Shown here one piece after another: positions 43,831 through 55,593 of a DNA stretch of 64,000 nt. Location: assembly GCA_029931535.1 (NCBI GenBank), contig JAQPZY010001250.1, positions 992,001 through 1,056,000 on the forward strand. Direction: 5' to 3'. The DNA comes from Margaritifera margaritifera (taxonomy: Eukaryota > Mollusca > Bivalvia > Unionida > Margaritiferidae). The translations under genes and the position numbers were made by a program. The first letter of the stretch is position 1; each line of letters opens with the position of its first letter. Under the pieces are notes generated by a model. It saw nothing but the letters and a program-made list of their open reading frames with translations, was not told the origin of the DNA and made no database searches.

Positions 43831-44985
43831 TATGACTTCAAACAACAAGCCAAACCATTTAGCTATGTACAGTACTAGATACAAAGGCAAACAGCCATAG
43901 CTTGGGCACATTTTGAATGCAATTTTCTTGAAATTTTCAGGATATTTTCAAAATTAATATTAAATCCGGTGAGACAGTTCAACATTCACAGCTTTGACAT
44001 TTTCCATTGGAATGACATTTTCAGGATATATTTAAAATGAATAATTGATCATTTGAGATTATTCTAAATATATATAATGCAATAACCTAATTTAAAAAAA
44101 AAATATAAAAAAAAACTTTGCATCAATTTTGTGGAGTTGGTGAGTATTCAGGTTAATTTCCACTCTGGTAATGGGTCCGTGTTTGTATGGAACGAATCAT
44201 CTACAGGAGAAAGATTGAGAAGTAAAATATTTATAACCTGCTTATAAAAAGGTCTGTCTCTGTCAATCCTTGATTTTATAAAGTTATAATGTAATATATG
44301 AAGTTGATATTTTTTTACAAATTCTGTTGTAAGGAACCTGATTAAAGTTTTCACTGCTCCCGAGTTTGTAGGTAAGTTCTAGTGCAGGTGAATAAAAAAA
44401 CTTCCACAGCACACCATAACAACTACTAGTATTCAGTTTTTTGGACAATCAAAGTTCAAATTTTAGATTACAGTACTGTTTAAGGAAGAGATATTTTAAG
44501 AAGAAAATATAGAAAATTTAACTCTAAATACAGGTATGTATAAATACAGATTAAGAAAATAGGAAAATCCATACGAGATTCTGTCTAGATGAGAGAGGCA
44601 ACTATTAATTAAGATGACCATTTTGGCTGTCTGGATTGTGTTTATCATTAATTTAATAGCTGATCTTCCTAGGAAGGTAAGAAAATATATAATTGGATTA
44701 AAAGGATGGGAAACGAGATGCCCATATGGGCCTGAAATTGCTCACGTGGCCGACATCTGCCTAATAGTCAAATGGAAGAGCAGTTCACTGAGAAATCTGG
44801 GTTGACTCAATAGAATGCTTTCTGCTGATGTATCTTCTAGTGCTGTTGATTCCCGATTTTATGAAAACAACTGTTTCAAGGTTTCTCTACTTTTTGTTTC
44901 TTTATCTAGATTTTATCACACATCAGCATCATATTTGTCCATATTGAAAGTCCCCTATTCCAGGATGCTTTGTATCAGAGTTGGA
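43831..44985. other. Spacer with a possible signal-peptide exon
   Basis: Mostly AT-rich. At 44614-44679 an ATG opens MTILAVWIVFIINLIADLPR, directly followed by a strong donor (AAG then GTAAGAAA). A downstream exon is not identified. Confidence 0.35.
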
Positions 44986-44989
44986 CAAA

Positions 44990-46330
44990 TTCTGTTTAGC
45001 GTTTTTTTTTTTATAGAAAAAGTTGTGTAAAGGTTTTCAACTTTTAGTAACAGCAGCCATATCTGATGGTGGAACAGCATAATTTGTATAAATCTGAAAG
45101 ACCTTCAATCTGGGACACTTTGTCAAATTTGGTCAGATTCTGTTGTGCGGTTATTTAGAAGAAGTTATTAACAGTTTTTTCAAATTTTAGTAATAGCAGT
45201 CATATCTTATAGCAGATTGGCATCATCTGTAGAAATTAAAAAGCCCTTTATGCCAAAATGCTTTCTGTACAATTTGGTTAAATTCTGTTGAGTTGCGAAG
45301 AAGTTGTTTAAAGGATTTTCCATTTTTAGTAATGGTGGCCATGTTTTATAGTGATTCTGCACCATTTGTATGAAGAAAACCCTTAATACCAAAATACTTG
45401 GTTTGGTTAAACAGTTTCTGACAAGAGTCATTTGAATTGTTTTCTTCTTTTAATAGTTATGGCAGACTGGCATCATTTCAACAAATATGTAAGTCCTCTA
45501 AACCAGGATGCTTTCTGTAAAGTTTGGTGGGACATTCTGTTACACATATTTTGGGAAGAAGTCATTTACATTTTATTCCATTTTTAGTAATGGTGGCCAT
45601 ATTTGATGGCAGATTGGCATCATTTGTATAAAACTGAAAGCTCTATATGCCAGGATGATGTAAAATTTGGTCAAATTCTACTCAGTGATTTTGGAGAAGT
45701 CATTTAGTTTTTCTATTTTTAGTAATCATGGCCATATTTGATCACAGATAAGCATCATTTGTATAAATATGAAAGGTCTTCATGCCAGGATGCTTTTTGT
45801 CAAATTTGATCAAATTCTGTTCAGCAGGTTTGGAGAAGAAGTAATTTGTAATCTTTTCTATTTTAAGTAACAGTAGCCATTTTGATGGCAGATCAGCAGT
45901 ATTTGTACAAACATGAAATACCTTTATGCAAGATGTTCTGTTGACAGACAACAGAAAGGTTTTTCTTTTTATTCAGTAATGGTGGCCATATATGATCAAG
46001 GATCAGTTGTATAAACTTTAAAGATCTTCATGCCAGTGGCATTTCTGTCAAATTTGGTCAAATTCTGTTCACCGGAGAAGTTGTGTAAGGGTTTTTCCTT
46101 TTTTACAAACAGTGGCCATATTTGATGGCACATCAGCATCATTTGTAAAAATTTGAATGGTCTTTATACCAGGATACTCTGTGTCAAGTTTGGTTGAACT
46201 TGGTCAGGCAGTTTTTGGAAAGTTAAAAATAGCAATTGTTGATGGAATACGGATGGACGACACATGAAGGATGAGGGATAAATGATGTACAGTGGACAAA
46301 GGACCCATACCATAAGTTCACTTGGCTTTA
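44990..46330. repeat. Tandem array of ~140-150-bp units with a SINE-like tail
   Basis: About nine diverged units share AGTAATGGTGGCCATATTTG, GCATCATTTGTATAAA, CCAGGATGCTTTCTGT and CAAATTTGGTCAAATTCTGT. The last unit runs into GGATGGACGACACATGA and CATAAGTTCACTTGGCTTTA, then GGTCAGGTGAGGTAAAAA, which resembles the 3' end of a common bivalve interspersed repeat. Confidence 0.85.
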
Positions 46331-46791
46331 TGGTCAGGTGAGGTAAAAATTCACACATGCATGTATCCGACTCTAAAAGCTAAACTGCATCAAATACAGC
46401 AGTAAAATAAAAAAGACGGCTTTTGATTTTATAAATTCATTCAACTGATAAACAAGAATTAGTAGGTTAGTTCTGGATGCATGAAAATGGTTACATGAAT
46501 ATAACAAAAGGTTGTTATAACATGTACAATATATATGTAATATGACCATGATGATTATTACACAATATCTAGGTGGTTTTTCATTGGAAGGCAAAATTTC
46601 ATGGCATATGTGATATTTCTTCATGTCGCATGGTCATTATTCATATCACATAGTCACAACATCATTGACTTGAATGTACATGATGTCATAACATAACAAA
46701 ATTTTTAGTGTCGTGAAGTTCAATTAGCATTTGTACAATTCAAAAGCAAATTAAATTGCAATTTTGTCTCCAAATCATATAATAAAACATT

Positions 46792-46919
46792 TATAGACCT
46801 TTGTCAAAATTAATATGATGTTCAATGAAACACTTATCATTTTGAACTCCGCTTTGCATCAGTCAATGTGAGATTTACTGGTTCATAAAACTTTGTATAC
46901 ACCTCAACAAAGGTCTATA
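46792..46919. mobile_element. Small inverted-repeat element
   Basis: Perfect 13-bp inverted ends (TATAGACCTTTGT and ACAAAGGTCTATA) 128 bp apart. The terminal TA on each side may be a target duplication. Possibly a minimal MITE. Confidence 0.55.
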
Positions 46920-46940
46920 ACTGTATAACATCAAATAACT

Positions 46941-47258
46941 AGTCAAATCTGTCTTAACCAGTCAAATCTGTCTTAACCAGTCAAATCTGTCTTAACCAGC
47001 CAACTGTCTTAACCAGTCAAATCTGCCTTAACCAGCCAACTCTGTCTTAACCAGTCAAATCTGTCTTAACCAGTCAAATCTGTCAAATCTGTCTTAACCA
47101 GCCAACTCTGTGAAGTGAGAACAGTGGTCTTTCAAAACAGATGGCTGCTTAATAGAGGTTTATTCCTACAGTAATTTTAAGCAAGAGACCTTACTAAGTT
47201 GGCTGTTTAAGACAGGTTTTTGCTTAATACAGGTAACCTCTAAGACAGGTTTGACTGT
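46941..47258. mobile_element. MITE with tandemly amplified left terminus
   Basis: The right end TAAGACAGGTTTGACTG is the inverted complement of the left-end motif CAGTCAAATCTGTCTTA. On the left that motif is repeated about nine times with a 19-bp period (46941-47110), while the right end is single. Between them lie diverged internal copies (GCTGCTTAATAGAGGTTT, GCTGTTTAAGACAGGTTT). Confidence 0.75.
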
Positions 47259-49148
47259 ACTGAAAACCTTTTATTTTGCACCATTTAATTGTGTGTCTGT
47301 CCCCTGTCAAATTATCTTGCAGCTTTTAAATTCTGTGGATCTGCTACTTCTTGTACTTTGAATTTTGCATACTGATTCGCCTTGCAAACTCCATACAAAT
47401 ACACAGCACACAAATAAAAGTAGGTTTATTAGTTTCTTATACATGTATTTGTAATATTCATCTAAATTCCAATGTTGTATGTAAATTACAGGACTTGTGT
47501 TGTATGATGCAGTGAAACATCAGGTACTCTGATAATATCTTGTAATTACTGCTAAAACAGTTATTTCTATTGAGTTCTATTCCTGTCACACTCGCCTTTA
47601 CGTGTGACATGATTGACACATGCAAAACTGATAAATAACTGTGACCATAACCATGACCATTGATCTCCACACCAGTAGCAATATTAATATCCCATGGTAA
47701 ACATCTTTACTTTGTCTAATTGCAGTTCATCTGTGGCATTAATTTATATTACATGTACTGCCAGATCCAAAAACCTTGACCACTGACCATTGACCCAAAT
47801 TTTTTTTAAATTAGATCCTTTAACCTTGGAGCTTCTCGGTCTTCAGGCCCTTGGGATGTTCCTTCTCCGATTGATTTGTGGCCAAAGTCTGATAAAATCC
47901 AGTGATGAAAACAAGAGATACCGTTCTTAAAAACGACTTTAAACAAATGTTGACCCCAGATGGTCAGACAGATGGACATTGTGAGTGTTATGTCTTGACT
48001 TTTGCAACATTCATTGCAGGTGAGATGAAATGTTTAAAAAAAATTACCGACATTATGGAAGCTCACATTGTGTTTGCTTTAGGTGAGCTTTTCTGAGACT
48101 TTTGTTAATAACCATTGTTGATAACCATTGCTTGTATCACAGTATTGAAAGTTAGTGCTCTTGGCCGATATTTATTCTGAATAGTTTCCTTCCATCCATC
48201 CATCCATCCATCCATCCATCAAGCATGAAAGTTAAACGTGCAATTCCTTAAAAAATGAACACTGAAAAGAAATGATGGCCATGTACCACAGCTCCTAAGT
48301 ACCTTTAATGGGAATCTTGCCTCTGAAATTCACCCATATAATTTACCCATATTCTTCATCTTGCTTCTTCTTTGCTTGGAAACAAGAACTTCATACATTG
48401 TTTAAGAACAAAAAAAAGAAAAGGAACAGATGTCCTAATGAGGATTACCATGTCTTGGGCACATCCTTTCGTTAAATTAGTTTAGACTTGCTCAATTTAC
48501 CACAGTCAATATTTGGCATCATTTTATGCCTGTGTGACAGAGTTAATAGCCCAGTATAATCTGAAGTTTGGATGATACTCATATATGATTATCTTTGAAA
48601 TAAGTTAAGGCCATGTGCACTTGTTTTTTATATGTGCTGATCAACATTGAAATATATTGTGACACATTTGTAAAATTTCAATAATTCCACTAATGAACCA
48701 GATAAGAAAAGCACATTACATAAAATAACTAAATAACCAAAGACAAGATGGAAAGAAGGACCAAACCTGAACAAGAGAAAAAGATAAGTAGCTATGCTAA
48801 TCACTTAAGTAGGAATAGAATCATTGGCAGGGTAGATATTTGTTCATCTCAGATTGCATCTATTTTTGCTATGAAAATGCAGACAGGTCAACGTACGCTT
48901 ATTTTCATGTATGGACTTGTTATCCAAACTTTACAGTAACATGATCGTATTATGTGTGGACATGTCCACACCCCAGCATCAGCTAACTTGCATATACATT
49001 GTAGTATAGACCTCTTTTGGGATCAAATTTAGAGCAATAAGCCGTTATCTTATTAGCATACCATATTTCTTCAATGATAACCCAATGCTAATGAGACCAT
49101 CCTGAACTTTAAAAACTTTAGGCAGATTGTTTCTCTCAGAAGTCTTTT
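47259..49148. other. Spacer
   Basis: AT-rich, with (CATC)n at 48186-48224. No gene is recognised. Confidence 0.5.
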
Positions 49149-49369
49149 TACCATATATACTTATGTATAAACTGATACCAACTGCAAACTGCATAGACCC
49201 TGATCTGCCATCACATAATGCACCGGCAGATCTGGATCTATGCAGTTTGTAAGGACTAATCAGTAGAACAAACAACATAGACCCTGATCTGCCAGTGCAT
49301 TATGCACCGGCAGGTCAGGGTCTATGTTGTTTGCATTTGGATCTGGCTTATATGCAAGTATATATGGTA
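49149..49369. mobile_element. Double-hairpin MITE, copy 1
   Basis: TA-flanked, outer ends CCATATATACTT and AAGTATATATGG. Inside lie two adjacent near-perfect palindromes, one with arms GCAAACTGCATAGACC-type and one with AACAACATAGACCCTGATCT-type, separated by AAGGACTAATCAGTAGAA. Confidence 0.92.
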
Positions 49370-49569
49370 AATAAAAAGCTCATGCCCTACTTTTCTTATA
49401 TTTATAATGCAGGCACCCTGGGCTCATCATGGTAACGAGTAATACTGCATTAAACTTCAAGGCATGTAGAACTTAACATTTCAGTTGGGGTAAATCTAAA
49501 TTCATGTAACCCATTTTCAAGGTCCACTTTATATGATATCTATTAAATTGGCAGTGTTGGAAGTTTTCT

Positions 49570-49790
49570 TACCATTTATACTCGCGTATAAGCCGATACC
49601 AACTGCAAACTGCATAGACCCTGATCTGCCATTGCATAATGTGCCGGCAGATATGGGTATATGCAGTTTGTAAGGACTAATCAGTAGAACAAACAACATA
49701 GACCCTGATCTGCCAGTGCATTATGCACCGGCAGGTCAGGGTCTATGTTGTTTGCATTTGGATCTGGCTTATATGCGAGTATATACAGTA
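49570..49790. mobile_element. Double-hairpin MITE, copy 2
   Basis: Same orientation and structure as copy 1. Outer ends are CATTTATACTCGCGTATAAG and CTTATATGCGAGTATATAC. Confidence 0.92.
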
Positions 49791-50192
49791 CTTTTATAGC
49801 TGCTATTTATATGACATTTATCTGTTACTAGATAAAGATTTATAAATATGACTTGGCCACAATCATCCAGAGACACCTCAAAGGTTTGACAGAGTATCAT
49901 GATGTCTATCATTTTGGATAGTTAGTAATGATTGTTAGTTTCATACATGAAAGTTTAAGTTTTTAAATGTAACTATCACTGTTACAATATGCATATTTGT
50001 TCAAAAATAGAAAACCAATTTACATTTGTATAATTTTCTCAATATTATAGTTCTATAGTTCTGTATGTGTATAAATTAATCTCCAAAAGTAATGGAAGGG
50101 GGTGGGGGGCAGGGGTGCTGAGAGTGGGTCTTGCCTAAACTTTACTCACCAGACAGACTATCAAGCTCATAAAATGTACTAGTCCTAAGCTA
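49791..50192. other. Spacer
   Basis: AT-rich; a short GGGGGTGGGGGGCAGGGG run at about 50098. Nothing else seen. Confidence 0.5.
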
Positions 50193-50495
50193 AATTGACC
50201 AGCCTGAGGCAAGTGAACACCTGTAAATTTATCACCTTTGGGCTGGTGGACTACTGTAAATTTACCATCCTTGGGCTGGTGGACTGCTGTAAATTTAACA
50301 GCCAATGGCTCTTGGACTTCTGTAAATATACCAGCCTTGTGCTAGTGGACTACTTTAAATTTACCAGCCTGGGCCTAGTGGACTACTGTAAATTTATCAG
50401 CCTGGGGCTAGTGGACTACTGCAAAGTTTATCAGCCTGGGGCTAGTGGATTACTGTAAATTTACCAGCCTCTTGCTAGTGGACTACCATACATTT
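50193..50495. repeat. ~33-bp tandem repeat, about nine copies
   Basis: Units share CTACTGTAAATTTACCAGCC and GGGCTAGTGGA. The period is a multiple of 3, which keeps an 87-codon frame open; no evidence of coding. Confidence 0.92.
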
Positions 50496-51842
50496 TGATC
50501 TCTGCATCACATTAAGTGTAAAAATCATATGGTGGGTATTTTTGTTTATTCAGAAATTTATCAGCCTCAGAACAAGATTGCTATAATAAATTCCATCAGA
50601 ATTTATCATGTTATATATTATAACCTCCGTAGGTCTACAATTGCTAAAATATAACTCACCAAAAATTAAGATATGTCTGTTTTGGACAAAATCACTAAAA
50701 TTATATATGGAACCTTCCTGTTCAAAGAATACAACTACATCAAATCAATTGTTTTGATTTTGATATTCCCAGCATGATACCATTTACATATATTCCTCTT
50801 TATGTTACTTCCTCTAAATAATAAATGACTGTAATCTTGAATGGTACTTTTGTTATGATGAAAATTGTTTAATGATGAGAAATATACTTTATTACAATAC
50901 ATGTGTTTTCAAATCTTGGAAGCTCATACAGACTTTTAGATCTCAACTGTTAAAACAGTTTTTCCATGAAATGTCTGCACTGTTAAGATTTTCTTACACA
51001 CAAAATGAGAAATAGTACAAATCTTTATGCTATGTAAATAAGCCGTTACTACCTAGCAATAAAGAGAATAATTCAAAAAAAGATTTTATTTTCTGAATTA
51101 TGTTGATACAAAAATTGGCGCCAATTTCAACCGAGCGTTATTTCTGCACTGATGATTTGGAAATTTAGATAAGAGTCTAATGCCATGTTAATGCTGCCAA
51201 GAAATGAGTAGTTTATCTAAAACCCAGCCCACAAAGATTATGTGACCAACAGGTAATTAACAAGGCAAACAACATCACCTTTAAAGACTTAACAGAAACC
51301 ATTAAAACAGAATGCAGATTATTAAAACCTTGAATTTAGTAACATTGTTAATTTAGTAAGTTGTAATTTAGTAAAACTTTTCATTTCTGTGGATAAAAAT
51401 TTTCATGGTTTTGCAAACAATGAATTTTCATCAGTACTTTTCATTGGAGAAGACATCCTATTGTTACTACTGAAGAATCAGTGTGTGTTTGGTCTATAAA
51501 TTTATGGTTTCATGGAATTTAAGAAAAAATTTCAAAGTTTTACTTCATGGTTTCATGAAAATAAAAAAAAATTGATACTCCACAAAAATACTTAATTCAT
51601 ATGGGTCAAAACATATATGATGACCCCATATCTTGGCCGGAATATCTGCAAAAGTAAACTACAGGAGTAATTAACTTTTCTACAAAAATTTTACAGAATT
51701 TTTTTTTACACATAAAATCAAACTCTGCTAAACAGTCCACTCAGTAACCCAGCCACTTCTGGAGACTGGCCAAATAATTTATTCCAAAATAAAGGCTGTT
51801 CTAATACTAATAAAACTTGCATATACTGATCTCTTTTAAATG
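50496..51842. other. Spacer with a MITE-like remnant
   Basis: AT-rich. Around 51370-51600 there are TTTTCATGGTTTTGCAAACA and TCATGGTTTCATGAAAATAA motifs, similar to the element at 58199-58408. No gene is recognised. Confidence 0.45.
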
Positions 51843-52042
51843 TATCCTTAAAATATCCATTATATTCACTCTTATGCAAGAGATATCCTTAAATATCCAT
51901 TATATTCACTCTTATGCAAGAGATATCCTTAAATATCCATTATATTCACTCTTATGCAAGAGATATCCTTAAATATCCATTATATTCACTCTTATGCAAG
52001 AGATATCCTTAAATATCCATTATATTCACTCTTATGCAAGAG
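51843..52042. repeat. 40-bp tandem repeat, five copies
   Basis: Unit TATCCTTAAATATCCATTAT followed by ATTCACTCTTATGCAAGAGA. The copies are nearly identical; the first has one extra A. Confidence 0.97.
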
Positions 52043-52322
52043 AATTTTTTAAAAAATCATTATTATATGTAAGAAAACTACAATGAAGGTATAAAACATG
52101 GGAGCAAAATTAGAAGAAAAAGAAAGTATAATTTTGGTCAATGCTGTGCATATTTTCCAGAATATCTGCAACAAACATAAATTAGAAAAATTGTGCAATC
52201 TGCAGGAAAATATCCAGGTGTAGTCAACCTTACAACTTTACAAGACAGAATGCCAATTTCATAAAACTCCGCATTCTGGAATCAAAGTTTTAGAAAAATT
52301 ATTGAACTACTCTATCCTTGTG

Positions 52323-52518
52323 TCAACTATCTGTTCCTAATAAATTCACACTCGAGGTTATAGAATGAAATTCAGGGGGATCCAAGTTATGTGGCATCAA
52401 TGGCTCCTCTGAAAGCACCCTCTGGTGGCAAGGAATATGATATGATGGTGTGTATCTACTGATAGTACACGACAGTACAGGATATAAGGCAGGAATCCAA
52501 TCCCTCCATGTAAAATAC
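52323..52518 (-). CDS. Candidate terminal exon, unknown gene
   Basis: On the minus strand a good acceptor (TTATTTCTTCCCACAG) opens a frame of 64 codons to TGA. It reads YFTWRDWIPALYPVLSCTIS, then HIPCHQRVLSEEPLMPHNL and ITSSVNLLGTDS. It has no ATG of its own. It is richer in G+C than its surroundings and looks protein-like, but I do not recognise the family. DIRS copy C begins about 350 bp upstream and would lie in the preceding intron. Chance openness cannot be excluded. Confidence 0.35.
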
Positions 52519-53019
52519 CTGTGGGAAGAAATAAGTAATAATTAATTATCCTGTTAATATAACATGCAGCTGATGATGTGCAATTTTGTGTTCTCATGAA
52601 GTTAGAAGCGATCAAAGTGAAATTTACACTGGCCAAAAAGCACCAGAAAATTACTTTAAAGAGATCACATTCAAAAGAATGTATAAACAGATGATCAGAG
52701 CTATTTTATTACAAGATATAGTAAAATATGGATTGTAAGCACATGCACTTATTTTTATATTTGGTATGAAATATGAAAATGCTAAAAATATGACAACATG
52801 GCTGTCCCTCACCACCTCACCCCTAACACAATGCAACTGAAGGGGGTGGGGGGAGGGGTAAAGCTAATTTTAATGATGTAATACTTACCTGTTGCTATTG
52901 CATAGCTAGGACTTTTCCTGGAGGAAAATACCCCAACCCAATGATGAATATATCGTCCTCCCATTAGGGTGAACCAGAAGCTTCCAGAACACTGGACCAC
53001 CCCTGCAGTAGAATCTAAC

Positions 53020-53210
53020 ACATTGCCGGATTATCCTAGTAGCAAAAGTAGCATATGCTACGGGCCCAGCACTTTCAAGTGTTAATATTTATGTGTTTTT
53101 TTATTATTTAGGAGGCCCTGCACTAGCTTAATCCGGCACTAATGCTACAGGCCCTGCTTAAGCCGGCACTTATGCTACAGGCCCCGCACTAGCTTAATCC
53201 CACACATACT
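53020..53210. repeat. Insert with ATTGCCGGATTA ends and ~35-bp repeats
   Basis: Starts ATTGCCGGATTATCC; its inverted complement TTAATCCGGCAC occurs at about 53129. Three tandem units share ATGCTACAGGCCC and CACTAGCTTAATCC. It lies inside the 3' terminal region of DIRS copy C. Confidence 0.6.
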
Positions 53211-53499
53211 GGGCATGCGTGCAAGCATCCTCATTATTTTGAGGGAGGAGCCTAACTTAGTGGGACATCAGTAATGGGCGGGAGGAGGGAATCTGGTAAT
53301 AGCAACAGGTACGTATTATATCAGTAAAATTAGTTTTACCCCCACCCCCCTGGAAAAAACCCAACTACATTTTAATATCAGTAATACCATACCTGTTATT
53401 ACTGCATAGCTGAATTTGTCAGTTTGGTGGGAGGCTGATGATCCCACAACTGACGAATAAAAAAACAAACACAAGGAATACTCACCCTCATAGAAGAGC

Positions 53500-54390
53500 A
53501 GGAGACTACTGTGGGATGTAATCCACACTGGCCACTTTTTGAGCGACAACAATTGGGCCCAGTGAGAAAATGCTTTCGCTTTGGTGGGCTAACAAGCGAA
53601 GGTAAAAGGATGAGAAAGCAGTGTGAGAGTGCCAAAATGCAGCTTTCATTACATCCTCCAAAGATGAATGAGTTAGATAGGCCAATGAGGCAGCAATAGC
53701 TTGAACCTCATGTGCTTTAATTTTCATGAAAGACGGGTTCCTATCAGTAAGGGAGTGGTAAGCTCTCTTGATAGTTAATGCAATCCACCTAGAAATGGTG
53801 GAAGCTGAAATATCAGCTGAACCTTTAATGGGGCGGAAAAGATGCTTCCTACCCTTCCTTCTCTCCTTAGAAGCTGAGCCATGTAAAAACGTTGAGCCCT
53901 AACTGGATATAAAAAAAAGCTATCTTGGACATCCCCAGCACATATACGGCTGAGACTGTGGATCTCAATTGGGAGTGGATTGAGCAACCAAAGGAAGCTT
54001 GTTTTTTGCTAAAAAAAAACTGGTTGGCAAAGGAGAGAAACTGACTCATAATTCCCACTGAACCTGATACAGCCCTTGCTATATGGATAGGGCATGAAGC
54101 TCGATCCTTCGTCTTGCAGATGCTAAGGCAAGCAAGTCTTGAGGGTAAGGTTCTCAAAGGAAGCTTCACCCAAAGGTTCATATGGTCATGGGGGGTTTAT
54201 TTAGAGACCACAAAACACAATAGAGATTCAATTTAGGCATTAGAGAGCGAGACACTGGTCTTTGCAATTCGAAATACCTGATCAGGTCTGCTAAGTGAGA
54301 ATCCATCCCGATGGCAAAGCCTTTTAAAAATTTGAGAGTGTTTGAAATGGCTGCTTGATAACCCTTAATAGTAGAAACTGAGCGGTCTTT
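53500..54390 (-). pseudogene. DIRS tyrosine recombinase, broken (copy C)
   Basis: Minus-strand text: STIKGYQAAISNTLKF (about 54370-54320), YFELQRPVSRSLMPKLN (about 54270-54220), ALASARRRIELHAL (about 54130), FLAKNKLPL (about 54010), then KAHEVQAIAASLA (about 53715) and AAFWHSHTAFSSFYLRLLAH (about 53640), ending LGPIVVAQKV. The HEVQ reading replaces the usual HEVR catalytic arginine. Several frame changes; inactive. Confidence 0.78.
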
Positions 54391-54393
54391 ACT

Positions 54394-55571
54394 CTAAGCA
54401 TCTCCAACAGGGACAGGATCTTGTCTATTCTGTCCAGAGTGACACAGACTAAACCCTTTGTTTGTGAGGAAATTCATCACCACGAAGACAAAATCTTGAG
54501 ATGGATTGAGCTCTGATTTCTCTAAGTTTGGTTGAAGACCCAGCCTGGTCACTATGGACCAACAGCGAGACAGGTCTAGTCTGAGGGACTCTAGACTGCC
54601 ATTGTGGATCAACCAATCATCGAAATATTGGAGAATTGGGATACCTAATGATCTTAAATGTTCTACAACTACTCCCATTACCTTGGTAAAAGCTCTGGAT
54701 GTGGAGGCTAGGCCGAACGGCAAAGCTCGAAATTGGAAGATCTCCCCATTCAAGCAAAATACGATGTACTTTCTGTGTGGAGGAAAGATAGGGATGTGAA
54801 GGTACACATCCTGAAGATTGATGGAGACCATCCAATTGCCAGGTTTTATGGCATTCCTGACTGAGACTGTGATCTCCATCTTGAATGGTTCCTCCAGAAG
54901 AAATCTGTTTAGGGAGGAAAGGTCAATAATTAGACAAGACTTTCCCCCTTTCTTGGGAACCAGGAAACTCCGGAAGTAGAAGGCTGGAGATTGGTCTTTT
55001 AACACCCTCTCTACTGCACCCTTCCAAAGAAGGGAATGAACCTCTTCTTTAAGTGCACCAGATTTAACTAGCAGAAGCAAATGGGGGACCTTACTAGAGG
55101 AGGGCGATCCAGGAACAGAAGCCAGTAACCATCTCTTATGATAGAAAAGACCCAGTCATCGAACATAACGCCTGACCAAGCCTGTGACAGGAGGTTTAGT
55201 CTGGCACCAACTGGAACCAAAGGAAGAGGTATGTTCTGCAGGAGAGGGAACGAGTCAATAGGGCTGTCTACCCTTGTACATGTTCTTAGGAAAGAGGGAA
55301 GGACCTGTGAACTTCTTCCCTGAGCCTTTGTGGCGCGCCCTTCTAGGGCCTGCCTGCCGAGGGTGAGCTCTGAATTGGGGTTGTTGCTTAACCGCTGGCT
55401 GCATGGCTTTAAACAATTTAACCAATGAGCCCTGAGGTCGGTAAGGATGATTTGCTTCTTGACTGGTTTTGAAGAGCCAGAAGTGGATGAAAGGGACTGG
55501 TGCTTATGGTCTCTCAAATCCTGAGTAGCTACAGAAGGGATGAGCCCTCCGAAGAGAGTCTCTGCCTCCAT
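54394..55571 (-). pseudogene. DIRS linker and reverse transcriptase (copy C)
   Basis: The frame 55571-55068 ends in VGARLNLLSQAWSGVMFDDW, the segment that precedes RT in DIRS. The RT frame 55080-54394 (228 codons) has KGAVERVLKDQSPAFYFRSF, SCLIIDLSSLNRFL, FRALPFGLASTSRAFTKVMG and ILQYFDDWLIH, where FDD holds two of the catalytic aspartates. The first catalytic aspartate position reads VSINLQDVYLHIPI, with N and L where DIRS and related RTs typically have SxDLxDAY. The frame then stops, and no RNase H follows. Confidence 0.85.
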
Positions 55572-55593
55572 GGGGGCAGCCCACAGAAGGTTC

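Noticed and set aside
54554..54799. 81-codon + strand frame
   Set aside because: Antisense shadow of the DIRS reverse transcriptase on the minus strand.
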